Positions 8,556 to 18,392 of a stretch of DNA of 64,000 nt are shown here, piece by piece (the stretch's first letter is position 1; each line of letters opens with the position of its first letter). The position numbers and the translations under genes are program-made. The stretch comes from JAAFHB01 sp038236995. Lineage in GTDB: Bacteria; Bacteroidota; Bacteroidia; Bacteroidales; Prolixibacteraceae. The DNA lies in contig JBBRZE010000002.1 in assembly GCA_038236995.1 (NCBI GenBank), positions 68,738 to 132,737 of the forward strand, written 5' to 3'. The notes beneath the pieces are model-generated. The model saw only the letters and a list, made by a program, of their open reading frames with translations, had not been told where the DNA came from and did not search any database.

Positions 8556-10613
8556 CTATTTTACAACCGGAAAAGCAGATATACGCAAACGAGCGGCCCC
8601 CATCGGAATTAATGTGATATCCGTTACTGGCTGATTGGTTTTTGCCGGATAAGAAGGAAGTACATCAGCAAGGCCATTTTTATCTATTACCCATGAGGGT
8701 ATTAGTCGTCCTTTGGCTCTGATCTCCACGGGCACATTTTGCTGTGAGAAGGGATAATTATCCTTTGGCCACGCTTTGTGTATAACGCTAAAAGAATGGG
8801 CAACATTATCTTTACTTAAAATCAGGCCGTAATTCCACGGACTCAAAGCGTTGATCTCGAATGCGGGCCATTTCTCAGGATCGGCTCCTGGCTGCCATTT
8901 TGAGTCAGATATGGCTGTTTTGATGCTATTGAGTTTTTTGTATTCTTCCTTGATTTTCAAAGAAAAGGTCAATGGTCCGTAATCGACCGAAACACTGTTT
9001 TGATTGACCTGCCACGTGCGGATTCCAACTTCCATTGGCAGTGAAAATCTGATCTGGTCACCATCTGCCCATTCGCGTTCGATCCTGATATATGAACCAG
9101 ATACTGCATCAACTTTGACCGAATGATTGTTGATGGTAACCGATCCATTTTTGCACCATCCCGGGACACGAAGATAAAATGGGAATGATACTTTATTTTT
9201 CATCTTCATGGTAAAACGAACCATCTCTTCAAACGGGTAGTTGGTCTCTTCAGTTAAAGTCACTTTTGTACCGTCGCCAACCTTCGCTGAGGTAATGCAG
9301 GAATTATACATGATTGCGGCCAGTCCATTGTCGTTGCTCGCCACCACTAGATTCTGAAGATAATAGGGGAGGGCATGACCATGATTGTGCTGGCAGCAGC
9401 GGCTGCTGAAAGGGTTCATTGTCAGGAATGGTCCCTCGTTGGCGATTCCAGGTGCATGGTTCTCACCATCAGCAATCACGCCATTTGGACTGGTGATATA
9501 GCGAAGCGCTTTCATATCAGAGGTAAAAGCTGCTGTGAAACTGTTGAAAAGGACATCCTCGCAGTTGTCAGCCCAGAGAGGGTCTCCGGTGATCCGGGTA
9601 AGAATCCCATCAGAAGTCATTTGTTCTGCAAATCCACAAGTTTCTGTTCCCTGTCGAGGATCGATGTACCCAATCCTGGCATTCTCGTCCGACCCGTACA
9701 TACCGCCAGGCACCTGTCCAAAAGTACGCCGGATCAAATTATAGTTATTATAGGTTGCATTCAAATGTGCGGAATCCCCTGATTGCATATAGTAGGTAGC
9801 AGGCTCACGAAAGCATTGTGCGATATTGACATTGTGCCAGTTTGGAAGGCTCGATTGTTGCATCCAGTTGGCTGTGTTGCTATGAATCTTGTTTGCAAGA
9901 TCAAGGAGCCAAGCCTTGCCGGTGATATTATACAACCAGTAAACACTGTAAAGATTATCTCCACCGCGACTTTTCTCCCAATAGCTTGTAAGGAAACCGT
10001 TTTTAGGAGTATCCATTTCGAAACGGAAATATTTCTCCATAAAGTTAATTACGCGCAAATCTTTGCTGTATTCGTAATAGTTCTGAAGTGTAAATAGAAT
10101 CAACATATTTGGCCAGTAATCAAGTTGTTTGGTCTCCCCGGAAAGTATCTCGGGACCAAACCATCCGTTTTCTTTTTGACTTTTCAGGATCGCATCAATC
10201 CAGATCATTGTTTCTCTCTTCATTCCCGGATCGTTGAAAATAAAAGCCATATCCGAATAACCCCGGAGCCAATACGGAACCTCTTCCCATCCATGTTCGC
10301 CACCTACTGTCAGCCAGGCATTATCCTTTTTTTCGAGCCAGGCACTAATTTCTCCAAGATGACCACATAATCCATCTTTTTGCAATTCAAGCAGTTTCAA
10401 AATCCAGCCTTTTGGTTGAATACTTCCAAGTGGTAATTTAATGAAACTTGCTGGTTGCAGCGGTGATTTGTTCCCGGGATACCAGTTATTTTGCGCTGTG
10501 AGCACAGGACGAAATGAATTGATGACTTTCGTTGAATTCTGGGTATAACCGTCCCCATTACCAATGAAAATCATGGTGAATATGAGGATAAAAATAGATT
10601 TGATCTGGATCAT
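8556..10613 (-). CDS. GH127-like (DUF1680) putative beta-L-arabinofuranosidase
   Basis: 685 residues with an N-terminal signal peptide (MIQIKSIFILIFTMIFIGNGDG) and an (alpha/alpha)6-barrel family signature. Family members use a zinc site and a cysteine nucleophile. Candidates here are the ETC motif at 324-326 and the CC pair at 406-407 in SRCCQHNHG; characterised enzymes have CCPxN at that place, so CCQHN is a small departure. Secreted or periplasmic. It stands between two GH32-family genes, so its substrate may be an arabinose or other furanose decoration, or the family may have a different activity here. Specificity is not established from sequence. Confidence 0.8.
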   Translation of the reverse strand: MIQIKSIFILIFTMIFIGNGDGYTQNSTKVINSFRPVLTAQNNWYPGNKSPLQPASFIKLPLGSIQPKGWILKLLELQKDGLCGHLGEISAWLEKKDNAWLTVGGEHGWEEVPYWLRGYSDMAFIFNDPGMKRETMIWIDAILKSQKENGWFGPEILSGETKQLDYWPNMLILFTLQNYYEYSKDLRVINFMEKYFRFEMDTPKNGFLTSYWEKSRGGDNLYSVYWLYNITGKAWLLDLANKIHSNTANWMQQSSLPNWHNVNIAQCFREPATYYMQSGDSAHLNATYNNYNLIRRTFGQVPGGMYGSDENARIGYIDPRQGTETCGFAEQMTSDGILTRITGDPLWADNCEDVLFNSFTAAFTSDMKALRYITSPNGVIADGENHAPGIANEGPFLTMNPFSSRCCQHNHGHALPYYLQNLVVASNDNGLAAIMYNSCITSAKVGDGTKVTLTEETNYPFEEMVRFTMKMKNKVSFPFYLRVPGWCKNGSVTINNHSVKVDAVSGSYIRIEREWADGDQIRFSLPMEVGIRTWQVNQNSVSVDYGPLTFSLKIKEEYKKLNSIKTAISDSKWQPGADPEKWPAFEINALSPWNYGLILSKDNVAHSFSVIHKAWPKDNYPFSQQNVPVEIRAKGRLIPSWVIDKNGLADVLPSYPAKTNQPVTDITLIPMGAARLRISAFPVVK

Positions 10614-10639
10614 AGTTTTATTTTTTTTTCCGAAGCCGG

Positions 10640-12697
10640 TCAGTTTTTAAGTGGAGCTACCCGGACATTCCTCAGTTCGGCGTTTTCCAGGTGGAAGCTC
10701 AGTTTCTTCACTTGGAGGTCCGCGCGGTAGGTGATCATCGTGCGCTTGCCGGCGATCTCAGCATCGATGAGTGCACCGCCAAGCTTGTCGTCACTCTTGA
10801 CGATGACACGGACGGTAAAGGGCTGATCCACACCGATGAGATTCTCGATGGCGTAGTTGACATCGCTCGCCGGATTTGTCCCCTCGCGCAGGGACTTCTG
10901 CCGTCCAGCGAAGCGGCTCATTGAGCCAGGTCCAAACTGGGCGCAGAGATCCTCCAGACGAAGCTGCAGTTCGCAGGATCCTTGCTCTCCGTTTTCAGGC
11001 AGGAACAAGATGCCAATCTTGCCTTTTTTTGCCTCGGCTGGCTGAACTGTGAACTCCAACAGGAATGAACGGCTCACCACCGGAAACGTCTTCTCTCCGA
11101 CTAATGTCTTCGCGAGTGGTTTGGGAGCGCCGGTTTCAGGCATGATTTCCTTCATCCACTTCGACCCGATCCTACCGTCGGGCAGTTGCAGCAGGTCACG
11201 GATGACCAGATTGCCGCCCCAGCCTCGGATCGTTGTCCAGCCCGCCATGAGGAAGCGGCCAGGCGCGACCTCCGTGATCGCGGGGACGTTCAGGCCGTCG
11301 TAAAAGTCGAGTCCTTTGGCGACAACATCCTCATAAGCCGAGTCGGGCGCGTCAGCAAGTTTCGACCAGAGGTTCTTGAAGCCGCCGATTATGTAATCGT
11401 ACTGGCCCCATCGGAAAAAGAACGTGCAGTCGCCCCCGGGAGGAAAGTCCGGACTAATACAGTACCAACCACCATCAATTGATTCCGATTCCCAAATGCC
11501 CTTTGAGGCATAGTTGGCCATCATCCGCAATTTGCCGCTTGGATCACGATAGACGCTGGGATTGCGGCATGGATGGAAGAAGGTCCAGGTCTTCTTGAAC
11601 TTGGAAATGCCATCTTCGCTAACAGAGTAGGTGGAGCCGATGGGTGCGCCGGGTGTAGTGCGGTCGAAGGTGCCGGTGCGGCCATGCTTCTGGAGCCAGT
11701 CCATCTGCGCTGGCAGGGTGGTCTCTTTATCAGGGAAAATGCGCTCGGTGTGAAGGCCATAAGCAACGCAGAACTTGCCATTGTTAACGAAGGGCGTACC
11801 GGTCCCGATGCACTCCCATTGCTCCTCCAGCGGCGTGGCAGCATCATGCTCGATCCAGGTCTTAAAATCGGCGGTGGAGAGGTGCTCGAAGTAGTGCGCG
11901 CCTTTGCCAAACTTGCTCTGATGGTGGCGACGGTCGTAGAGGTAGAAAACGTGGTAGCGACCGGCGTGGAAAAAGGTCGCCACATCGCCGACCCAAGTGT
12001 TGTGGCCTGGCGGAGTCCAGTATTGTACTGGCGCAGTTTTAAGTGTCGTCACAAGCCTCTTTTCTGGCTTAATAGACGGGAGAAAGAGCGTCGCACTTAT
12101 TGTCTGCACAGGATCCATCTTCCAGGTGTTATTGCCTGTCCAGCGCGGGTAACCCAGTGGAAAGTCGTTGTCGAGAAGTTCGCCGTCCACATACATCGTC
12201 CAACGTACGCCAGTGAAGCTGAGAACGACCACGTGATTGCCTTCGGGCTGCTTCAGAATCGCGAGCGGGATGCCGACGGTCATCTCCTTGCCTTCTGGAT
12301 ATTGGGTAGAGTAGAGCATGACAGCCGCCTCGAGCACAGGTACAGAGCCATTGTTCATAGGAAATGCCGGGTAGTTCTGTCGCTTGCGGTCGAGCGGGTC
12401 GTGTGGTCGAAGGCAAACGCGCAGCACTCCCGGTATGGAGAGGATTTCTTTCTCACGGTCGGCTTGCCTAAGGTTCACCGTCAGCTTGACTGTGAAGCCC
12501 AGGCTGGAATCTACGTACGCGAGAAACTCAGCCTGCGGAGCCTGTACAGAGAGGGTGCTCTGCGCAGATCGCGTATTGTTGAACAGCCATAACGAGTTCT
12601 GCATCTCGATCCTGGCAGTAGTGTGTACCACATCAGCTGCGTAGAGCATGCCTATTTGTGCGAGCACTAAACTGAGAATGATAGCGAAGTTTTTCAT
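10640..12697 (-). CDS. GC-rich GH32-like protein with N-terminal concanavalin-like domain; atypical active site
   Basis: 685 residues, signal peptide MKNFAIILSLVLAQIGMLYA, a LamG/concanavalin-like region (about 25-215), then a GH32-type propeller of the VGD subgroup (NTWVGDVATFFHAGRYHVFYLYDRRHH, D238). Where the subgroup has RDP this protein has RNP (378-380), and where the acid/base EC is expected it has DC (423-424), so two of the three catalytic acids look replaced. Its base composition is clearly richer in GC than any neighbour, with long antisense open frames as a by-product, which suggests recent transfer from a GC-rich donor. It could be an inactive binding protein or an enzyme with changed chemistry. 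Confidence 0.75.
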   Translation of the reverse strand: MKNFAIILSLVLAQIGMLYAADVVHTTARIEMQNSLWLFNNTRSAQSTLSVQAPQAEFLAYVDSSLGFTVKLTVNLRQADREKEILSIPGVLRVCLRPHDPLDRKRQNYPAFPMNNGSVPVLEAAVMLYSTQYPEGKEMTVGIPLAILKQPEGNHVVVLSFTGVRWTMYVDGELLDNDFPLGYPRWTGNNTWKMDPVQTISATLFLPSIKPEKRLVTTLKTAPVQYWTPPGHNTWVGDVATFFHAGRYHVFYLYDRRHHQSKFGKGAHYFEHLSTADFKTWIEHDAATPLEEQWECIGTGTPFVNNGKFCVAYGLHTERIFPDKETTLPAQMDWLQKHGRTGTFDRTTPGAPIGSTYSVSEDGISKFKKTWTFFHPCRNPSVYRDPSGKLRMMANYASKGIWESESIDGGWYCISPDFPPGGDCTFFFRWGQYDYIIGGFKNLWSKLADAPDSAYEDVVAKGLDFYDGLNVPAITEVAPGRFLMAGWTTIRGWGGNLVIRDLLQLPDGRIGSKWMKEIMPETGAPKPLAKTLVGEKTFPVVSRSFLLEFTVQPAEAKKGKIGILFLPENGEQGSCELQLRLEDLCAQFGPGSMSRFAGRQKSLREGTNPASDVNYAIENLIGVDQPFTVRVIVKSDDKLGGALIDAEIAGKRTMITYRADLQVKKLSFHLENAELRNVRVAPLKN

Positions 12698-12978
12698 TTT
12701 TGTATCTTTGTATTTTATAATTAGTTGTCAAATATCTGATTAAGTGTTTTCGGAGATTCCGAAACAGAGGTAGGCATCAATCATCGACTACGTTTTCTGG
12801 AGCCGATATCGAAGGCGCTCTTTTAAAGCTCTTCAAGCGCTTTTTCTCCTCCGTATATATTGTTACATATCGCTAAGTATATGTATTACTATTACTTAGC
12901 ATCAGCAAATAAATGCGCCATTGTATTATTCTTATTACTTATTTTAGCCATTACTTATTTCTCTTCGAAAATAAGACC

Positions 12979-14073
12979 TTATACTGAAACTAAAGGAGGA
13001 AGGCAAACAAGCATTTCCATTACATCTTGCGTACTAAATTCCATTTCCTTTATCGTTGCTGGTATCAGAAAGTAATCTGATTTTTTCAGTTGCCTTACTC
13101 CTTCTGTCCACTTAAGCGTCCCGTTACCTTTTACAATTACAATAATTGCAAATTCAGAAGGTAACGTTAATTTAGTGTTTCCCATGACAAAAACTTTCCA
13201 TAAGCCAAATGATTTTGTGTGCTGACTTCCTATTAGTTCAACAATCTTTAAACCATCTTTCTCTTCTAAAATAGTGTTAGATGCAGAAACCCTATTCATA
13301 AGATCATCTTTGGAATATCCGATATAATCAAATACCTGTAAACCTTCTTCTGGCTGAAGGTTACCCCACATATCTGTATTGCTTAACTTTATATCTGCAC
13401 AATAATTTTCCGGTTGAATAACCCAATCACTGGGTTCCTGAACTTCAAGCATAAAAACACCTGGGCCAATCGCATGGGGCATACGACCAGGTACATAGTA
13501 GGTCTCGTCTGGATGCACTTGAATTTTGTGAAGCATATCTATCATTTTTGGAATGTTCTGTTCAGAAACCGCATTGGCAAAAGCCGCAGGATCTATGCCA
13601 GACTTAAACCCAAGCAATATGTATGGTTCTTCATTTTCAATTTTTCGGGTGGAGATAATATGCCAGCATTCAGTTTTTCCAAAAGATGAGTTAAAAAGCT
13701 TTTGAGAAGTCTCGGCATCTGGATGACATTGTATAGGCAGCCGAACAGCTGAATCAAGGTACTTGCACAATATTGCAGTATTATCACCATACTTTTCATA
13801 GTGCTTTTTACCCAAAATCAGAGGTCCATCTTTTGATAATATTTTCTGCAAAGTTGTACTCTCACCGTCAGTAGTAACAATTTTGGATAAACCCTCATCT
13901 GGATTTTGCGTATGATCTCCGTTATTTGCTTTAACAATTGATGCAAGCCATTCTTCAGGAAAATGTCCATCAGACTCGGCTTCATCCCCGGCAAATTGAT
14001 CCAACAACTTACCACCGGTATAAAGTCTCCATACTCTGTTAGTAGAGAAAAACAAGGGTTGGTTATTTTTCAT
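12979..14073 (-). CDS. manA: class I mannose-6-phosphate isomerase
   Basis: Cytoplasmic zinc enzyme (cupin fold), 364 residues, that interconverts mannose-6-phosphate and fructose-6-phosphate. Zinc-ligand motifs are visible: QCHPDAETSQKLF near 117-130, and GRMPHAIGPGVFMLEVQEPSDW around 200-220 with the ligand His/Glu. The gene sits between a GH32-like gene and the MFS sugar carrier. In this cluster it would link mannose released by the GH92 enzyme, or fructose-6-phosphate made by the ROK kinase, to central metabolism. No signal peptide. Confidence 0.88.
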   Translation of the reverse strand: MKNNQPLFFSTNRVWRLYTGGKLLDQFAGDEAESDGHFPEEWLASIVKANNGDHTQNPDEGLSKIVTTDGESTTLQKILSKDGPLILGKKHYEKYGDNTAILCKYLDSAVRLPIQCHPDAETSQKLFNSSFGKTECWHIISTRKIENEEPYILLGFKSGIDPAAFANAVSEQNIPKMIDMLHKIQVHPDETYYVPGRMPHAIGPGVFMLEVQEPSDWVIQPENYCADIKLSNTDMWGNLQPEEGLQVFDYIGYSKDDLMNRVSASNTILEEKDGLKIVELIGSQHTKSFGLWKVFVMGNTKLTLPSEFAIIVIVKGNGTLKWTEGVRQLKKSDYFLIPATIKEMEFSTQDVMEMLVCLPPLVSV

Positions 14074-14316
14074 GTTTTTTAATTTATGTGAACAATTAAA
14101 ATGTCAAAAATTGGATATTCAAATAAACGGATATTTAAAAATCTGAAATTGTAATGCTTGCAATGGATAACCTGCAATAGTTTTAATGAAGTTTATTCGT
14201 TTGCATTATCAGGGACAAACTTTCCAATGTCGGTATCCGAATTATCTTCAATTTCGCGATCTATTTTACCAATAGATTTTGTATGGTTTTAATACTAAAA
14301 TTTCACTTTATTTGAC

Positions 14317-15696
14317 TTAATGAGATACATTTTTTACTCCCAATTTTACCTCCAATTGTTCAAGTGGAACTCCTTTTGTTTCTACAAAAAAGAACCAGAC
14401 TACAAAAAATTGGACTATCATCATTGTTCCTCCAAAAATGAATGGTATAGCCAATCCAACTTTAGGAACCGAAACGATTACAGGATATACTTGTGCCGCA
14501 ATAGCAGCCAATCCCCAATGAGTAAAACTTCCTAAAGATTGTCCCTTGCTTCTAACTTTATTTGGAAAGACTTCACTGATGTATACCCATATAACGGCTC
14601 CTTGTGAGAATGAAAAGAACAGAATAAATGTGGCCACACTCCACGGAAACAATTCTGTTAAATTTCTTGTCCAAGCAATATAGGCGCATAAAGCCAATGG
14701 GATAGCAGAGCCCCATGATCCAATCAGTAATAGCTTTTTCCTGCCAATTTTATCTATTATTAAAAGAGCAATGGTAACAGCTATTACATTCGCAACACCA
14801 ATTAGTACCGGTTGAAATTTACCTCCAAAACTGGCCCCGATCTCGTTCAGTGTATCATTGAGATAATATAGAAAGCCGTTCACAAAGGATAGTTGATTAA
14901 ATGCTGCAATTCCTATTCCTAAAAATATTGGATACCGATATTTTCGTTGAAATAGATTTTCACTTTCTTTTATAGGGCTGTTTACAAATGATTCTTTAAT
15001 CTCAGCCAATTCCTCTGCAACTCTCAATTCACCAATCTGGACTAATACATTTTCAGCTTCTTGAAACTTTTGAACCGAAACAAGCCAACGAGGGCTCCGC
15101 GGTATTGTAAACAACATACCGGTAAAAAGAAGTGCAGGAATACATCCTACCCCAAACATTATCCGCCATTGCAGATGGATAATATCGAAATCAAACACCT
15201 CGATCAAAGCATTGGATAAATACGCAACTAAAATTCCCAAACAGACATTAAATTGAAATAGAATGACAAGACGTCCTCTTAGTTTTGCTGGTGAAATTTC
15301 TGCAATATACATTGGCCCTAAAACAGACGAACCTCCTATTCCGATGCCTCCTATAAACCGAAATACACATAATGACCAAAAGTCCCAGGCAAATGCACAA
15401 CCTAACGCTGATATAAAGAACAAAACACCCAATATCTTTAAACTGTCTCTTCTTCCCCAAAGGTCCCCTGGTTTTGATACAATTATAGTTCCAAGAATTG
15501 TTCCTATTAAGGCCGATGACACTACAAATCCCATTGACCATTCAGATAATTGAAATAGGGATTTTATAGAAGAAGTAGTCCCCGAAATTACCGCTGTATC
15601 AAAACCAAATAACAACCCTCCTAATGAGGCAACTATTGCTGCTCTTATTAATGTACCGGTAATTTTATATTCTTTCACTTTTTTTAAACTATTCAT
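14317..15696 (-). CDS. MFS sugar porter (likely fructose/hexose:H+ symporter)
   Basis: 459 residues with about 12 transmembrane segments. Sugar-porter signatures are present: GGLLFGFDTAVISG in the first helix, GDLWGRRDSLKI after helix 2, PESPRWL-like IPRSPRWLV after helix 6, DKIGRKKLLLIG between helices 8 and 9, and FVETKGVPLEQLE after helix 12. Inner-membrane carrier. Its place beside a ROK kinase and several GH32 genes suggests it imports fructose or short fructo-oligosaccharides. Exact substrate is inferred from context only. Confidence 0.88.
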   Translation of the reverse strand: MNSLKKVKEYKITGTLIRAAIVASLGGLLFGFDTAVISGTTSSIKSLFQLSEWSMGFVVSSALIGTILGTIIVSKPGDLWGRRDSLKILGVLFFISALGCAFAWDFWSLCVFRFIGGIGIGGSSVLGPMYIAEISPAKLRGRLVILFQFNVCLGILVAYLSNALIEVFDFDIIHLQWRIMFGVGCIPALLFTGMLFTIPRSPRWLVSVQKFQEAENVLVQIGELRVAEELAEIKESFVNSPIKESENLFQRKYRYPIFLGIGIAAFNQLSFVNGFLYYLNDTLNEIGASFGGKFQPVLIGVANVIAVTIALLIIDKIGRKKLLLIGSWGSAIPLALCAYIAWTRNLTELFPWSVATFILFFSFSQGAVIWVYISEVFPNKVRSKGQSLGSFTHWGLAAIAAQVYPVIVSVPKVGLAIPFIFGGTMMIVQFFVVWFFFVETKGVPLEQLEVKLGVKNVSH

Positions 15697-15837
15697 TTTT
15701 AATATTTATTTAGTCATCAATCTCACAATTATATTCAAGGGTGTCCAACAATGAATCAGTTGTCAAAACACATTCACACAATAGTAAATAAGCTGATATG
15801 CTTGTAATTGATCATTTAAAGCCAAAATTTCAGATTA

Positions 15838-16815
15838 TTAAAATGGTTGCGACTCTGAAGATATCTCAGCTAAACAAAGTGCTGCCATATCGCCAATATT
15901 CTCCGATAATCCCGGAGGAACGATTTGACATGCTTTTTGCGATTGAGGTATTGCCTCTTGCTCTATCATTTCATACATAAATGGGGCTATTAGTTCTGTT
16001 GCCCTACCATAAATACTCCCCAGAATAATAAGTTCAGGATTAAGCACATCTATTAAAATTGATAATCCTTTTCCTAAATATTGGGCACAGGTTTTATAAA
16101 CATCAATTGCAACGGGATCTCCATTGTAAGCTGCAGCGGCAACTATCTTAGCTGTCAATAATGGCAGATCTTCCAGCGAATTGCAGAAGGAAACTTTTTC
16201 TCCTAATTGTATCTTCTGTCTTACTTTCAGTTGAGCCAGTTGTGCGATTCCACCTCCGCTACAAAATCCTTCAAATGATCCCGCTTTACCAAATCCGGCT
16301 GGTCCCATATCTGCCAATCTCATGTGTCCAACTTCCCCTGCCAAATCTGATACACCTGAATAAAGTTTGCCATCAAGAATGAGACCTGCTCCCATTCCAG
16401 TACCAAAAGTTAAAAAAATGATACTTTGGAATCCTTTTCCTGCACCGTATTTCCATTCTGCAACTGCTCCTGCATTGGCATCATTTTGCAATAGTGAAAG
16501 TTTTCCAAACCGCTTATTGCACAGATCAACAATTGGGATATTATCCCATCCAGGCAAGTTTGGCGGAGATAAGATAATCCCTCTTTTACTACTTAAAGGT
16601 CCTCCGCAACTTATTCCAATTCCCTCAATTTCATTTTTAGGGATAGAATGTTTTTGCAATAAACTTTCAGCCGTTAAAAATAAACTTTCAATCATATCAT
16701 AAGCGGGCTTATCAGTCGGCATACTTTGCTTATCGATGATATTTATCTGTTCATGAACTTTTTTGCCCAAAATGACAGCACTTTTTGTACCGCCGATATC
16801 AAATCCTAATAGCAT
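15838..16815 (-). CDS. ROK-family kinase, probable fructokinase
   Basis: 325-residue cytoplasmic sugar kinase. Phosphate-1 motif GFDIGGTKSAVIL at 4-16, catalytic Asp in LLQNDANAGAVAEW, phosphate-2 motif LTFGTGMGAGLILDGKLYSG, and GEVGHMRL followed by FEGFCSGGG. The usual CxCGxxGC zinc motif is replaced by the GSFEGFCSGGG form found in one ROK subgroup. It lies 6 bp downstream of the GH32-like gene at 16822 and before the sugar carrier, so phosphorylation of imported fructose is the likely role. The element thus brings a ROK kinase while disrupting another one of the host. Confidence 0.85.
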   Translation of the reverse strand: MLLGFDIGGTKSAVILGKKVHEQINIIDKQSMPTDKPAYDMIESLFLTAESLLQKHSIPKNEIEGIGISCGGPLSSKRGIILSPPNLPGWDNIPIVDLCNKRFGKLSLLQNDANAGAVAEWKYGAGKGFQSIIFLTFGTGMGAGLILDGKLYSGVSDLAGEVGHMRLADMGPAGFGKAGSFEGFCSGGGIAQLAQLKVRQKIQLGEKVSFCNSLEDLPLLTAKIVAAAAYNGDPVAIDVYKTCAQYLGKGLSILIDVLNPELIILGSIYGRATELIAPFMYEMIEQEAIPQSQKACQIVPPGLSENIGDMAALCLAEISSESQPF

Positions 16816-16821
16816 ATGTTG

Positions 16822-18306
16822 TTAAATATTAGATATAATAGGGTATATTTTAATGTTCTTAAATATCGCTTTACCATGTTTTGCATAAAAACAGATTGAT
16901 TCACCTTTTCTCTCTATCAGGCGGTTTACAATGCATCGCTGCTCATTGATAGATACGTCAATAATATCATCTTTCATAATAATATCCACTTTGAAAGGTT
17001 TATCCAACCCTGAAACTGCATCTATTTTGGTATTCGCTAACAAGACAGTTTGTTTATTTGCTGAAAAACTCAATTTGTACCCCTCTGATGCTTTATCTGT
17101 AGATCGCAGATACAATCCCAAATCCTCATTTGTTCCAAGAGGACTAACTTCAAAAGTAATTCGACAATTTACAGGTACATTACCCGAATGCAAAGAACCG
17201 ATTGAACCCAATGCCTCAATTATATATTCGTTGTCACTCATTTTTTTGGCTTTTTGGTCCGGAATGAGTTCAAGATTTAATACTTTTCCTGTTTTAGGAA
17301 TCACCTCTTTTGGAAATTTAGTTGTCAATGTACCGTCTTTCAACTGGATGACCTCTCTTAACAAAATACAACCTCCAAATCGTTCATCCCCATTGTCCTT
17401 ATTGTCACTTTTGCTGGGTATCCACGATGCAGCGATTCTTCTTCCGTTGGGGAATTCGGCTGTTTTCACAACATTAGACCAGTCTTCATCAAAAGCTTGA
17501 AATTTTGGCTCTACCCACGGGCCAAAAGGCTTTCTTGACATTAAATAAGGTGTGTTTCCACCTTGACTATACAATAAATAATACCAATCATTCCATTTGA
17601 AATAGTCTGGACACTCAGGAACATCTCTCTGTCCTGTGAGAATTGGATCATTCACTTTCCAGGTTTTTATATCCTTAGAGGTCAGATGGACAAGGACACC
17701 TTGATTACTATCAACTGAATAGTCCTTTTCTGTTCTGCTTGAAACCAACAAATGAAAAACACCAGAGCTGTCTATAATTACTTTAGGATCTCTGAAATCG
17801 CGTTTATTGTATCCGGGTGCTGATGTGTAAAATGGATTTGGTTTCTGCTTCTGAAAGTGAATTGCGTCGCTACTGGTTGCGTAGCTTAATTGTTCATTAA
17901 CTTTTCCTTCTTTGTCCAAAAGCCTTGTGGCATAAAATGCGTAGAATTTTTTGCCGTCGTATGCAACCGAACCAGTACAAATGGACTTCTCCCATTCTTC
18001 ATCGATACCAATAACAATGGGATAGTTCGTCCAATGTATTAAATCTTTTGTTGTACTAAGTGCCCACTGATGCCCACCCAGGCCATTTAATGCTGAATGA
18101 TGTCCTGAATCCAATAGCCAATAAAGATAATAGGTTCCATTATGGTAGTAGGGGATGCAATCGCCGACGAATAAATTATTCCCTTTAGGAGTAAAATATT
18201 GGATATTCTCCTTCGATTGTATTGTGGGATCATAATTAACACTAAGCTGTGCTAATGCACAGTTTACGCAAACTGTTAAAAAAAATAAAACTGTTATGCC
18301 TCTCAT
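16822..18306 (-). CDS. GH32-family hydrolase of the VGD subgroup, secreted
   Basis: 494 residues, signal peptide MRGITVLFFLTVCVNCALA. Propeller motifs: FVGDCIPYYHNGTYYLYW (D49 in place of the NDPNG nucleophile), FRDPKV (D173) and PECPDYF (E231), so all three catalytic acids are present. A C-terminal beta-sandwich follows. The same subgroup form (VGD, then a GHH/RHH motif) is seen in the 10640-12697 protein, but here the other two motifs are canonical. It is probably a beta-fructosidase acting on fructan or fructo-oligosaccharide. It overlaps no gene and is followed after 6 bp by the fructokinase gene. Confidence 0.82.
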   Translation of the reverse strand: MRGITVLFFLTVCVNCALAQLSVNYDPTIQSKENIQYFTPKGNNLFVGDCIPYYHNGTYYLYWLLDSGHHSALNGLGGHQWALSTTKDLIHWTNYPIVIGIDEEWEKSICTGSVAYDGKKFYAFYATRLLDKEGKVNEQLSYATSSDAIHFQKQKPNPFYTSAPGYNKRDFRDPKVIIDSSGVFHLLVSSRTEKDYSVDSNQGVLVHLTSKDIKTWKVNDPILTGQRDVPECPDYFKWNDWYYLLYSQGGNTPYLMSRKPFGPWVEPKFQAFDEDWSNVVKTAEFPNGRRIAASWIPSKSDNKDNGDERFGGCILLREVIQLKDGTLTTKFPKEVIPKTGKVLNLELIPDQKAKKMSDNEYIIEALGSIGSLHSGNVPVNCRITFEVSPLGTNEDLGLYLRSTDKASEGYKLSFSANKQTVLLANTKIDAVSGLDKPFKVDIIMKDDIIDVSINEQRCIVNRLIERKGESICFYAKHGKAIFKNIKIYPIISNI

Positions 18307-18392
18307 AATTAATTATTTAAATAATTCATGTGTTTTTCAAAGTATATGTCTCATAATTTGGAACTTACTTTTTTTTAAGGGATAAAACCCCG

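Noticed and set aside
11573..12592. 339-codon plus-strand open frame opposite the GC-rich GH32-like gene
   Set aside because: It is antisense to a well-supported gene, has no recognisable domain, and long antisense frames are expected in GC-rich DNA.
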